Shown: positions 45,613 through 57,289 of the stretch, one piece after another
How the letters are laid out: the number at the start of each line of letters is the position of its first letter
Numbering within the stretch: position 1 is the first letter of the stretch
Source: Thereva unica
Lineage: Eukaryota; Arthropoda; Insecta; Diptera; Therevidae
NCBI GenBank assembly: GCA_949987705.1
Contig: CATLJY010000924.1
Location: forward strand, 1-64,000
Reading direction: 5' to 3'
Length of the DNA: 64,000 bases
The notes under the pieces: model-generated
The model's input: only the letters and a program-made list of their open reading frames with translations
Database searches by the model: none
What the model was told of the DNA's origin: nothing
Made by a program: the position numbers and the translations under genes

Positions 45613-45692
45613 AGTACTATCGGCCGCTGACCAATATGTTAATAAATCATTTCAAAAAGAAGAAAAGGAGAAAAAGAAAAAAACCGGCCTGC

Positions 45693-45768
45693 ACCGACCG
45701 GAATCGAACCAGCGAACGCTGAATCGAGGATCCGACGCTCCACCCACTCCGCCATCGGCCTGCTGCCA
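45693..45768 (-). repeat. tRNA-like remnant 2
   Basis: The minus strand reads TGGCGGAGTGGGTGG (A-box-like) and GGTTCGATTCC (a good B-box). The acceptor stem pairs only in part, so a functional tRNA is doubtful. With remnant 1 it forms a tandem of same-strand tRNA-like units 80 bases apart. Confidence 0.4.
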
Positions 45769-47324
45769 GATTTTCAACAATAAAGTAATTTGTTCGGTGC
45801 CTATGAAATGTTTAGGTTAAACTAATTTTAACAGTTTTTTCTGCCTAACTTCGAACTCCGTTATCAGAATTTAGAAAAAATTTAACGGGACCACCGTGGG
45901 AAGCTCCCCCTTCAAATGAACCAAAAAAAAGCAAAAAAGTTATTGGGTTACAAAGTTATGCGTGAACAGGACCACAAAATACCTACACGTCGAATTGAGT
46001 AACCTCCTCTTTTTTTGAAGTCGGTTAAAAAACGTTTTACAAATGTCGTATTGTTTATCTATACTTTGAAAAATATCCAAATAAATTAAAAAAAGTTTTT
46101 GAAAGCACTGTTTATTGGATATTTATCTATATATCCTCTACTCCCCCAATAGGTTGCATTAGTAATACCATACAACTGGAAAATGTTCGCCAGGTATTTG
46201 GCACAGGCATAGCAATGACACGCATAATGTATTTTTTTATAAAAAAAGTTGAAACTCGTATTTGGTTGTAGTTTGAAGCTCGATAGATGCACTAATGTAG
46301 CCATAAAATATGTTGCCCCAAGGCATAAGATATGACCAGGCACACAAACATATTTTTTACTCCGAAAATACTAGATTTTAAGAGAAGGCACATGCCAGAC
46401 TTGTGCAAAAATTCTGCCCAGGTAAACAATCATTTTTCTTATGGACGCTGTGAGTACCTAATATTTGAAAACCATTTCATTCGATCAGCCAGGTTCCCTG
46501 CATCCGGCTCTTGGACTAAAGGTCCTGCATCCAAGTCAAATTCTTTATTATTTTTCCGTATGCAAACTGAAATGCGACAAATATTTCATAAATTGCGCAT
46601 AAGCACTTTTCACCTTCATCGTTCGTTCAGCATATTTTAAAAGCTATATGCAAAAATAGAATGGTTTTGTAATCGATTAAATCCTATTGAAGTCGTACAT
46701 CTCTTTAACTACGGTATTTAATCATGGCAAACCTATAAAGCTACAAGGACATTGCGAAACCAACAGCAATTTTCATACTCTACTACGTATTGATCCTGAA
46801 CTGCAAATGTGGCATCCGTACATGGTGGAGATATTTAGCCAATGGAGCCTTTTTGGCACTGATTGGAACTATGTTCTGGGTTTTTATTTGGCTGGAAAAG
46901 TCAATACTAGGATCTGCCCGGTCACATTTTCAGGGACTATGGGCTGTTCGTTTGGACTGTTTGTTTGTTTATTAGTGTACGAACAAAAACCTGGCAATTA
47001 AAACTGTTCACTGGTAATGATTTATTGGGCAATTTTTTTTTGTTTGCTGGAATTTTTAAAATTACCTTATGGGATTAATAAGTTTTAAATATTTATGGCA
47101 ATGTTGGGATTATTGGGATTTTGAGATTACCATTAATTGTTATTTTTTATTGTTTTGTTTGTTCGCACAGGATCTAACATCCAAAGGGCATTAGTAACAT
47201 TATAAACGCATAGAACCCATTAATGACTATAGATAACAAATAATCGAAAATTAACCTGGTGTCTGGCACTGAATAACCACACAAGCACAGTCTCCTTTTA
47301 GTAGCAGAAAGGAAAAACCTGGGG

Positions 47325-50300
47325 GTGTGTATCTATGTACGCGCATTAGAATTTATACTTCTTTGGCGTGATTTAAGACATATTTTTAATTTGCATGCAA
47401 ATCGCACTTCGCACGCTTCGCCGACCTCAAATGAGGACTGTAACCTTGCGTTTGGGAAGCAGCGATTTTCTATCGCCTTCGCCAACATCCGTGGGCTTCA
47501 AACGAATTTCGACTCTGTGTCGTGCCATCTTTTATCCAATTCACCCCATATCTTCGCGCTAAGTGAGACCCAAATCTTACCTAATGATGTCCTAGATCAT
47601 TACCAGGTTTCCGGGTACTCATTAGTGCATAATCTCTCCCCCCATAGGGGAGTTGCCATATATATTAGGAAAGACGTAGCTTTTCAGAAGGTGTACAACA
47701 GTACATCGCCTGACTTTAACCACCTCGGCCTCAAAATTTTACTTCATAAGCACGTCATTTTCTTCTGTTTTCTATACAGGAGCCCTAATATAAATAATGA
47801 AGCCTCTTCCTTAGCTTTTGACGCTATCTCTGAACGTATCTCCGAATTCTTATCCTTATACCCGGAGTGCGAAATCATTGTTGCGGGTGATTTCAACGTT
47901 CACAACACAAATTGGCTGAATTATTCAAATGGCACCAGTGTTTCTGGCCGGGATGCCGAGCTCTTTGCAGAGACTAATAATCTTCACCAATTGGTTAAGT
48001 GCCCAACACGAGTTCCTGACGCTGCAGATCAAGGGGCCCATCTCCTTGATCTTTTTCTCACCTCCCACCCTACGCGGTACTCCGTCGAAGTTCATTCACC
48101 TCTGGGCAGCTCAGACCACTGCCTGGTCAGCGCAAGCTTCCCATACCAATCATCCGTCTCAACCATACCAGCTCCTAGAAAAACTGTGTGGCATTATGGG
48201 AAAGCCAATTGGTTGGGGCTTATTCGCTTCTTCCAAGCCGCTGACTGGGACCTGTGTTTTGTGAATCGCGACGCCAACTTTTCCGCTCTCTGCATCTCAA
48301 AAATCATATTGGCAGGAATGCGTTTATTCATTCCCCATTCTACCAAATCCATTAAGCCAAGGCCGCATGGATGGTTTAATCAAGAATGTATGAACGCGAT
48401 TAAAGCCAAAGAAACCGCCTATAGAGAGTTCAGGCATTCCCTGAGCGATTCATCCCGACGTGAGTACATCAGGTTGAGAAATGTCTGCAAAACCACCATC
48501 AAGCAAACCAAAGCCTCCTTCGATGACAGGTTAAGAAACAAACTCATTAACACCTCTGCTGGCAGTAAAAACTTCTGGTCCTTGGTAACCTCCATCAGGA
48601 AAAATTTTAACTCATCGTCGTCTCCTCCCTTCATTCACGATGGGAAGGTATTAACAGAAAGCAAATCCAAGGCTGACTTACTCGCATCTCTGTTTGCCTC
48701 CAATTCTTCCTTGCCTGATACTGCCGTGCAACCCCCCATTGTAGAGAGTTCTGCTCACTCAATGGGCAGAGTTTTCTTCAGAACTCGTGAAGTGTTCAAG
48801 TGTCTCAAGGAGCTCGATCCCAGTAAATCCACTGGCCCTGATAAAATTCCCCCTATGGTTCTTAAAAAATGCGCTTCACCTTTGGCTAAACCTCTGCGCA
48901 AACTCTTCGCCCTTTCTTACTTCTCCGGAGTTTTCCCTGACTCCTGGAAACTGGCTCATGTTCAGCCTATACCGAAAAAAGGTGATTCCAGCGACCCCTC
49001 TAACTACCGCCCAATAGCAATCACCTCTATCCTCTCCAAAACCATGGAGACATTAATAAACAGAAGGCTTATGGAATATCTTGAACGCAACCAAATATTG
49101 GATGACAAGCAGTACGGCTTTAGATCGAAAAGATCTACTGGCGACCTCCTTGTATGCCTAACTGAACACCTCTACCAAAACATTCATCGCTTTGGTGAAT
49201 CCGGCCTGGTAGCTCTCGATATCTCCAAGGCCTTTGATAGAGTATGGCATCCCGCTCTATTGAGTAAACTCCATGCTATTGGCATTGACCTTCTTCTAAA
49301 GAATTGGATTGAGAGTTTCCTTTCCGACCGCTCAATCAAGGTAGTATTGGACGGCGTTGAATCTAATCCCCACTCCATCTCTGCAGGTGTTCCCCAGGGC
49401 TCTATTCTATCACCAGCTCTCTTCCTAGTTTTTATAAATGACCTGCTCTCAATTCCATCCAACTCCCTTCACAGCTTCGCTGATGACAGTACTTTGCGTT
49501 ACTCGTATAGCTTTGATAAAGCAAGACAAGCACGGGCCAGACCTTGTCTGCTTGATCGTGAACTTATGTCCACTTCAATCAACAGGGACATAAGATTGAT
49601 TCTCGATTGGGGCCTCATGAATCAAGTTGAATTCAACGCTCAGAAAACAAAATACTGTCTCTTCTCTATGAAAACGCGCTCCCCAATCCCTCCCATTAAA
49701 GTGGACAGTCTAGAACTGATGGCTGAACCATCCCTCAATATCCTGGGCATAACTTTAACTGAAGATCTGCGATGGAGTAATCACATATTCCAAATCGCTA
49801 AACAAGCATCTCAATGCTTGGGATTCCTTAAAAGATGCAAATTCCTCCTTCCGCCGTCGGCCAGGGCTATAATATACAAATCCTACATTCGGCCCCGCCT
49901 CGAATTCAACTCATATCTCTGGGCAGGGGCACCGAGTACCACCTTAGCGTGGCTGGACAAGGTGCAGAACCGCGCTCTCCAACTCATTGGCGACGACGCC
50001 ATTTGCTCCAAAATTGACTCACTAAGTCACCGCAGGAATGTAGCAGCCCTGGTAAAATTCTACCGCATCTACCATAACGACTGTTCCACCGAAATATATA
50101 ATCTCCTGCCTTCACGGCGATGTTTTTCCCGCAACACAAGACTTGCCCATTCGGCTCATCCTCACTATCTACAGCCCTTATTTTCGCGCACACACCAGTT
50201 TAGTAATTCGTTCTTTTCGAGAACAACTCGACTGTGGAACAACCTTCCACAGTCAGTTTTCCCAAACTCATATAACATCCAAGAGTTTAAACGCAAGGTT

Positions 50301-50339
50301 CATCTCCACCTCCTCATGTATCCCCCAGACTCCCTTTAA
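47325..50339 (+). CDS. Jockey-type endonuclease-reverse transcriptase, uninterrupted
   Basis: A 1004-codon open frame. Endonuclease (residues about 45-290): AFANIRGLQTNF (Asn), FALSETQILP (Glu), VAGDFNVHNTNW, LLDLFLTSHP, LGSSDHCLVS (catalytic Asp-His). RT (about 490-760): STGPDKIPPMVL, VQPIPKKGDSSD, NYRPIAITSILSK, YGFRSKRSTGDLL, VALDISKAFDRV (first Asp), AGVPQGSILSPALF, SFADDSTLR (active site, 49476-49487). C-terminus: RTTRLWNNLPQSVFPNSYN. The first 40 residues do not match the sister copy, so the real start may be near 47410 and the element 5'-truncated; no ORF1 is seen upstream. All catalytic residues are present. It makes and inserts cDNA copies at nicked chromosomal sites. Confidence 0.85.
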   Translation: MCIYVRALEFILLWRDLRHIFNLHANRTSHASPTSNEDCNLAFGKQRFSIAFANIRGLQTNFDSVSCHLLSNSPHIFALSETQILPNDVLDHYQVSGYSLVHNLSPHRGVAIYIRKDVAFQKVYNSTSPDFNHLGLKILLHKHVIFFCFLYRSPNINNEASSLAFDAISERISEFLSLYPECEIIVAGDFNVHNTNWLNYSNGTSVSGRDAELFAETNNLHQLVKCPTRVPDAADQGAHLLDLFLTSHPTRYSVEVHSPLGSSDHCLVSASFPYQSSVSTIPAPRKTVWHYGKANWLGLIRFFQAADWDLCFVNRDANFSALCISKIILAGMRLFIPHSTKSIKPRPHGWFNQECMNAIKAKETAYREFRHSLSDSSRREYIRLRNVCKTTIKQTKASFDDRLRNKLINTSAGSKNFWSLVTSIRKNFNSSSSPPFIHDGKVLTESKSKADLLASLFASNSSLPDTAVQPPIVESSAHSMGRVFFRTREVFKCLKELDPSKSTGPDKIPPMVLKKCASPLAKPLRKLFALSYFSGVFPDSWKLAHVQPIPKKGDSSDPSNYRPIAITSILSKTMETLINRRLMEYLERNQILDDKQYGFRSKRSTGDLLVCLTEHLYQNIHRFGESGLVALDISKAFDRVWHPALLSKLHAIGIDLLLKNWIESFLSDRSIKVVLDGVESNPHSISAGVPQGSILSPALFLVFINDLLSIPSNSLHSFADDSTLRYSYSFDKARQARARPCLLDRELMSTSINRDIRLILDWGLMNQVEFNAQKTKYCLFSMKTRSPIPPIKVDSLELMAEPSLNILGITLTEDLRWSNHIFQIAKQASQCLGFLKRCKFLLPPSARAIIYKSYIRPRLEFNSYLWAGAPSTTLAWLDKVQNRALQLIGDDAICSKIDSLSHRRNVAALVKFYRIYHNDCSTEIYNLLPSRRCFSRNTRLAHSAHPHYLQPLFSRTHQFSNSFFSRTTRLWNNLPQSVFPNSYNIQEFKRKVHLHLLMYPPDSL

Positions 50340-50482
50340 TCTTTTTATTCTTTCTCTATCCTTCGAGCTAAGCTTACTACCAGACACCCGACGTTGACGT
50401 GTACGACATGACGGACTGGTAGTACAAAGGGTGACACCTGAGCTTAGACTTTCACATAAAAAAAAAAAAAAAAAAAAAAAAA
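50340..50482 (+). other. 3' UTR and poly(A) tail of the Jockey-type copy
   Basis: A short UTR with CTTACTACCAGACA and GACGGACTGGTAG, shared with the copies ending near 3056 and 44476, then CTTTCACAT and about 24 A (50459-50482). The long unbroken A tail suggests recent insertion. Confidence 0.85.
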
Positions 50483-51229
50483 TAAATTATGCACTTTTGT
50501 TTGTTTTTTGTTTTGTTTTTATTTTCGTGCATTGGCAGGTGGTAAGCATCATGCTACTGACACGCTCCAGCCTGTCGGTTATATAGGACTCTAACCCTAA
50601 CTAAAACCACCTACTAGTCGTCCCATTCTCCCGCGGGAAGGCCTTTTCAACGATTCGTCGCGGGCTGGATCTACCTCCCTGTTAATACTATTGGTATTTC
50701 CAAGCCTTACTATTTTCCTTTTGGCTTCTACCTGTTGTAGCTTCTGATTGAAAAAAACCGGTGCCCCGGGTGTTTATTCCGTGACAACTACCATGTTGCT
50801 TATTCGTTATGCAATATATAATAAACACAATATACATATAATTTTGCAGTATTTTTATTTTTATTTATTCTCAAATGTAACAATAATAGTGTGATTATTT
50901 ATTCAGTATTTTTTATTTCCAATATACAGCGAAGCCGGCGTCGCTTACTCACACATGCACATAGGCCACGCCCACCACACACCATTTCGAGACATTCTCC
51001 GTTCGCGCGCTCCGGTATAACCGATTTATAAGTTGTTGTCACACCAATATTTGGCGCCTCTTCCACTTTCTTCCATGCATCAACCGATCCTACCATATAG
51101 TTTTTGTGACGTTCTGTGCAGCCATTTACTTGGCTTATTTCGGGCATTCCTAAAGGACATACTCTGCGTCCTCTATCATATCTAGGCATGCTGGGCACAA
51201 CGGGGAACATTCAAAACGCGCGTTATGGT
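50483..51229. other. Spacer, no gene seen
   Basis: It includes a GC-richer block at 50530-50780 and another at 50930-51200. No frame shows a known domain. Confidence 0.4.
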
Positions 51230-51715
51230 GTTCCAAAATAACACCGTTAAGAAAATCGAACCCTAAACGTTTTTGGGGTCGCTGATCACGAAAATCGAGG
51301 TCCCGCGGTCCTAAAATTAGGGCGTCACCCCTAAAAATGCAAAAAAAACACCCCTTTTTAGGGGGTTTTCGCGATTATTTCAGTAATAATGAAAACTAAT
51401 GCGATGAAATGCGCTTTTTTTAATATTTATTTGCGAAGGTGGTCCTAAAGGGTTGAAAGTACCATTAAATTGGCGAAAAATGGCAAAAATTGTAAAAAAA
51501 AATTTACCACGTTTATGCTTCAAATTCGATTGTGGGCGTACTGTCAGGCAAAAATAAATTATTTTCAACCCTTAAGGGGTTAAAACTACCCCTACAATAT
51601 AGTTCATTGAAAACTAGGGGGGGGTGTTTCAAAATAACACCAATAAGAAAATCGAACCCTAAGGTTTTTGGGGTCGCTGATCACGAAAATCGAGGTCCCG
51701 CGGTTCTAAAAGGAG
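51230..51715. repeat. Direct repeat pair of about 85 bp
   Basis: CAAAATAACACC, AAGAAAATCGAACCCTAA and GGGGTCGCTGATCACGAAAA with CGAGGTCCCGCGG occur at 51230-51317 and again at 51629-51711 with few differences. Non-coding; probably a dispersed repeat family. Confidence 0.7.
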
Positions 51716-51741
51716 GTGGGTCACAGCCCATACAAAATTGC

Positions 51742-52732
51742 CCCAGGCCCGGCGCAAAAGAAAAGTATCTCAGATTATCGGCTATAATAAGTATTGAATT
51801 TCTGTATAGTTGTTATATCCCGTAACTGTGGCTAAGGTGTTAATAATGCTATTTCTTTTTATTCGGGCGAAATGACTAATTAACCCTGTATTTTTGTAAC
51901 GCCACCACATATCTTCATGAATAAGGTATCAGTGTACGCAGAATACTCCCACCTATCTAAAATTGTAAAAACGACGGTACCACAGTACCAACTTCCAGTG
52001 TTATGAGTCGTCAAAGTCAAAATATTGATTTTTTTTAACAAAAATTTCACTTTCAACCACCTTTTTCTCCAAAATATTCATAGTCAACTAATGTTTTTTT
52101 CCCAGAATCAGAAAGCTTGGAGTGTTTCCTATGAATAATGTCCGGACAATTTTTATGCTACGGCCTTTACTTTCGAAGATATAAGCAATTTTAATACTAA
52201 AATTGGCGCTATTTCGTACTTTTTTAGCACTCTTTTCCCCTAAGCTTTTGTCGAAAAAACCAAGTGACAATTTTCAGGTCAAAGTTGCCTGCAATTTCCC
52301 CAAATAAGGCCAGTTTTAGCATTTAAATTGCTTATAACTTCGAAAGTAAAGGCCGTAGCATAAAAATTGCCCGGATATTATTCATAGGAAACACTCCAAG
52401 CTTTCTGATTCTGGGAAAAAAAACATTAGTTGACTATGAATATTTTGGAGAAAAAGGTGGTTGAAAGTGAAATTTTTGCTAAAAAAATCAATATTTTGAA
52501 GTTGGTACTGTGGTACCGTCGTTTTTACAATTTTAGATACACTGATACCTTATTCATGAAGATATGTGATGGCGTTACAAAAATACAGGGTTAATTAGTC
52601 ATTTCGCCCGAATAAAAAGAAATAGCATTATTAACACCTTAGCCACAGTTACGGGATATAACAACTATACAGAAATTCAATACTTATTATAGCCGATAAT
52701 ATGAGATACTTTTCTCTTGCGCCGGGCCTGGG
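51742..52732. repeat. Near-perfect 991-bp palindrome (foldback)
   Basis: The left arm starts CCCAGGCCCGGCGC at 51742 and the right arm ends with its complement at 52732. The arms stay complementary over about 450 bp each, up to a loop near 52205-52300, with only scattered differences and a small deletion in the right arm near 52545. No ORF. A single-stranded copy would fold into a long hairpin. Subterminal motif ACAAAAATACAGGG is shared with the two relatives downstream. Confidence 0.85.
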
Positions 52733-54839
52733 ACGCTCTATAAGTTTGGTAATCGGCATTAACCCACCCAAATTAATATCTTACGAGCTAGTCGCAAAAA
52801 ACTGCATTCAACCTCAACCACCCAAACAAGTTCGAATTTTGAGCGGCCATAACTTTGAGCCAATTTAACTTGCAGACCTCGTGAAGGGCTCATTTTGTAG
52901 ATAATTTTATTCTCTAATAACTTTGTATTGATCATTTTCAGCTATCACTGCACACAACCGAGTTATTTGGTATAAACGACCTGTACCTTTTTTTCAAGAT
53001 GGCGGCTTTTCCCATCACACTGCGACCCCACAAACTTGGTTTTAACATTGTCAGATGTACCCGAACAAATTCCAAAAAAAAAAAAATTTTGTACATCATG
53101 AAATGCAATTTCATGCCCTTTTTTCGACTAATTGCACTGGGCTAGTGAGGTTTTGCGGGAAAAGCTTATAAAACCTTTTTTGTCAAGAATTTTTATAGCT
53201 TTAATTTTGTCCTCTCAACATTTTTCCAATTTCGTCGTTTTTTCCGAGCTACGCCGGGAAAGCGTCGGAAAATCCTTTCAATCGGATTTTCTCGTGATTT
53301 TCACAAAGCACGGCCCGGAACTCAACGGTTACCATTTCTCCTATTGCGAAACTCCCCCCATTCCAAATTTCATTAACCTACAAGTTTTTTTTTTTTTTCA
53401 GAAGAAATCTCTAGGAGCTGTGCTAACGTCGGGTCGCCTCGAAGCAAGTATGGTCGAGTTATATTTCTAGATACTAACTTTACAAATCTTGCTAGGGATG
53501 TGTATATTAACCTTGCCCTTCTCCAATTTTAATTTCCTACAAAATTTTATATCACTGTAACAATTCTATCAATCCATTCAATCAATTGAAATATCTCACC
53601 TTGACGAAGAATGCCTGCCAATCATAGTCGGAGATTTCATAAAAACCTTTCAACAAGTGTGAATGAAAAGAACCACAAGTGGCAATTTGACAAGAATATA
53701 AATTTTAAACTTTATCGATATTAAATTTTAATTCGTGAAAACGTATTGAGATAAATTTAACACCCAATCACATTCATGGAAATGGTAATTCCTTTTCAAT
53801 AAAACCCCTTTTCACCTAGTAATATGCAAATCTCTGCAGGCAATCCTTGGTTCATCTAAAGAATAAAGGTTCCAGCTCTAATGAATAAGCATTTAACAAA
53901 GAAAAGGGACGATGGAATCACTCGAGCATTGCGAAAATGCACTGTCTGGCAGGGTTTACTCGAAATCCTTTTATATGACAAACGAAAGACTATTTCAGAC
54001 TCCAATCGATCCGATTGGTTCGCTAAAGCTGTAGTTGATTGTATTTGGCGTCAAACAGTTTTTCCAAGATATCGATGATAAAGCTAAATTCCATGGTATC
54101 AGTATAACTGCAGATACATGCATAGAACTGAAATCGAGCAAACCAACCAATCAAAAAAGGCGGTTTCAGAGGAAAAAATCTTGTCCAAATGGATTTCTTT
54201 CTCCAACATCATGAGCATAATTTATCCTTTCGGGTCTAACATAAGTTTTAGATATACTAGAAGTAGTACATAAAATGGATTTTCAATGACTCCAGTTACA
54301 AAGAGGGAAGTGTTATTCCAGGATTAAGTAAGCGTACAGAACTAAAGCTCGGGTAAAATTCAAGACCATTTTACTTAGAAGTTGAAAGCCCTACTAAATA
54401 AACATAAGACCGGAATTGAACTGAAATCAGGGACGAAGTTGTAGATGCTCCCCATCTTATTACTTTCTATGATTCTACTTATTGATTTAATTTAATTTTC
54501 AATTTTGGGAAGTTTTGATAGTGTAATTATAAGAATTGTTGCTGTTAATTTATTTTCCTCCATAATTGCTATGAATTCATTTTAGTTTATTTGTTTCTCG
54601 TTTAAAAAGGTTTTAAAACATTCGGGCTCTTGCAAAATATAATTATATCGATTTATTGATATTCCGGATGTAATATTGTTTTTGTAGTAGCTTTTTGTGG
54701 AAATTTAGTTATAATACAGGGTTTGCTAAACTTACAAAGCCGGCTGTGGATAGGTTTGGGATAAAAAAAGAAAAAATTGTATAGAGTAAATCGTAATGAT
54801 TTAGCCTAGCCACGAGGGCATTTTGAAATTTTTTTGTTA
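52733..54839. other. Spacer, no gene seen
   Basis: An open frame at 53132-53470 has no recognisable domain and includes a poly-T run translated as Phe. Nothing else is supported. Confidence 0.4.
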
Positions 54840-55640
54840 GAGTTTTATATAGCACCCCGTATTTTTGTAACGTTATAACCTATATTCACGATTAATGTAT
54901 CAGTGTACGCAGACTACTTCCACCTACTTCCTGTTCTATCCTACCAACTTCCAAAGTTATGAGTCTTCAAAGTAAAAATTTCGGTTTTTTTTAACTACCT
55001 TCAACAAAATTTTTCCCCAAAAAATAAGTAGTTAACCCATACTCTTTTTCCCCAAAATTAGAAAGCTTGGAGTATTTTCTATGAATAATGTTCAGACAAT
55101 TTTTTTGGTACGACTTCTGCTTTTGCAGTTATAAACAATTTGGCATTATTTGGTATTTTTCGACGAAGCTTAGGCGAGGCCGTATAAAAAAGTTGCATTA
55201 TGCAACTTTTCGTCACTTGCATATGAAGATAAATGTAGCAAAGTAGCAGTAAATATAACCTTAGGTTGTAAAATACTGAAAATGTACAAAATAGAGCCAT
55301 TTTTAACATTAAAATTGCTTATAGCTTCAAAATTATAGGCCGTAGCATAAAAGTTGACCAACATTATTCATAGGAAATTGTACAAGCTTTCCAATTTTGT
55401 AAAAAAAATTCTCTATATATTAACTACATATTTTTTGGAGGAAAAGGAGGTTGAAGTTGAAATATTAGTGAAGAAAAAAACAAAATTTTGATTTTGACGA
55501 CACATTACCCGGGAAGTTGGTGGGTTGAAGCCTTGACTTTTACCGTTTCACATAGGCGGGAGTATTCTGCGTAGATTGGGACCTTCAAGAGTATTCAAGA
55601 AAATATCTCATAGGCTTACAAAAATACAGGGTGATAAGTA
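54840..55640. repeat. Diverged relative of the 1-kb palindrome
   Basis: CGTATTTTTGTAACG, ATCAGTGTACGCAGACTA, GAAAGCTTGGAGTATTTTCT and GAATAATGTTCAGACAATTT appear on the left; ATTATTCATAGGAAA, GGAGTATTCTGCGTA and ACAAAAATACAGGG appear inverted on the right. The arms are weaker than in 51742-52732, so this copy is older. Confidence 0.7.
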
Positions 55641-55934
55641 AACCTCTACCAAAAAATTTCAAACTGAATGATTTGATATTTGACAGTAATTTTAACAGTT
55701 TTCAACAAATAAATCAAAAATTCATCTAGACAGATTAATAGAGGAAGATTTAAAAAAAATGGTTACGATAATTTAAATTTTCGGCCCGTTAGATTAAAGT
55801 GAATAAAAAAAATAGATTTTTTTTTGTAAAAATTAGACTTTTTATTAAAAATTTAACAAAAAAAAAAAAAAAAAAAAATGAAATCTCAAAATGCGGCTAG
55901 AGGGATCGATAGGTAAATTCAAGATGAGAATTTA

Positions 55935-56223
55935 AAAACAAAATGACTTTTGACGACTCATAACTCTGGAAGTTGGTACTGTGGTACCGTCGCTTTTACA
56001 ATTTTAGATAGGTGGGATTATTTTGCGTACACTGATACCTTATTCATGAAAATAAGTAATGGCGTTACAAAAATACAGGGTTAATTAGTCATTTCGACCG
56101 AATAAAAAGAAATAGCATTATTAACACCTTAGCCACAGTTACGGGATATAACAACTATACAGAAATTCAATACTCATTATAGCCGATAATCTGAGATACT
56201 TTTCTTTTGCGCCGGGCCTGGGC
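55935..56223. repeat. Single arm of the palindromic family
   Basis: TTGGTACTGTGGTACCGTCG through GCGCCGGGCCTGGG matches the right arm of the palindrome closely, but there is no inverted partner next to it. It ends in the same GCCGGGCCTGGG terminus. Confidence 0.8.
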
Positions 56224-56311
56224 CCTTTTCGTTATAATGGTTCGGGGAATCACCAGAATTTAGTTTGAAATTTTTTTAGGTAAGTCGACATAGTGTTCAA
56301 GTTAACAAATA

Positions 56312-56750
56312 CCCCGTTTATGGCTTGGTTCAACCTAGGTTCAAACCAGTCATAAACGAAGGGCGAGTTTAAGCTTGGCCCACTCAACCCAACTCAACTC
56401 TCTCTCCTACCCGGTTCGAGGTGACATTTCGCTTCATTTAGGCGGGTTGAATTGTAATTGGGTTGAAGTGACATTTGTTTTGTTTGATGGTAAAACAATG
56501 AAGTCCGCCTTCGAGGTTAGTTTTGTGTTCGGTTTTTTTGCTTGCACAGGAATAGAAAATTATTTAGTTCTGAATTTTTACGAATTTTTTAACTTCTATA
56601 AATGAGAATTTTTCACAAAAATTTGAGGTTTTCTTTTGATTTCAGTTCATATCTATTTCAACCCAAAGGGAACTCAACTCGACATCATAAACGGTGATCG
56701 AAATTTCAACTCAACCTCGACTCAACTTTTCAACATAGTCATAAACGGGG
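56312..56750. mobile_element. MITE with TA target duplication
   Basis: Ends CCCCGTTTATG and CATAAACGGGG, each bordered by TA (56310-56311 and 56751-56752). TGGTTCAACC-type and AACTCAAC-type repeats lie inside. The 439-bp length and TA flanks fit a Tc1/mariner-like or other TA-targeting non-autonomous element. Confidence 0.7.
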
Positions 56751-57289
56751 TAACTGCATATATTTTGTGAGCGCGTACACGTTTTCAGGGGAAAGTCATC
56801 AATATCGTTATTTCAATTACATGTGTGTTGACCTTATACTTTACTTTTCTCTTCATTTTCCAGCAGGCAAAATGAGCTCACAAAACCAAAAATTTGTCTT
56901 ACAACTCACAATGAGCTGAATATGAGGAAGATATGACATCCCAATTGCCAAAATAAATTAAATCAGTTGTGAGAAAATAATGAGATCATTATGAGAGGAA
57001 AGTGAGAAAGAAACCGAAATTGAAAGTCCCACTTAATGTTCATTGATTGGAAGGTTGTTATGAGCTAATTATGAGCAATTGGTTTGATAACAATTTTTAA
57101 GACTATTATCGTCATTCTCAATTTGACTTTTTCAAGCAAAAGACTGGAAATTGTTAGTGAAGTTTGTAACCGCGGTATCCTATGCTGGACAAAAAATTGC
57201 TACAAAAATATAAAAGAAGTGGAAAGTTCACCAGAGACAAGCGGAAATATATAAGAATGGCATTCGAAACTTCTCAAGCTGGTCAAGCC

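Larger units (their letters stand above)
44975..47324. other. Spacer with two tRNA-like fragments
   Basis: No protein-coding gene is supported. Small open frames at 46086-46343, 46332-46640 and 46687-47001 have no recognisable domains. Two tRNA-like sequences are listed separately. Confidence 0.4.

Noticed and set aside
45693..45768. Functional tRNA gene
   Set aside because: The B-box is good but the acceptor and anticodon arms do not pair convincingly.
46332..47001. Two overlapping open frames that might be a host gene
   Set aside because: No recognisable motif, low length, and they overlap in different frames as chance ORFs do.
50565..50610. Telomere-like CTAACCCTAACTAAAACC
   Set aside because: Only two imperfect units; too short to be a telomeric tract.
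53132..53470. Possible host gene of 112 codons
   Set aside because: No domain, a poly-T run inside, no splice or homology support.
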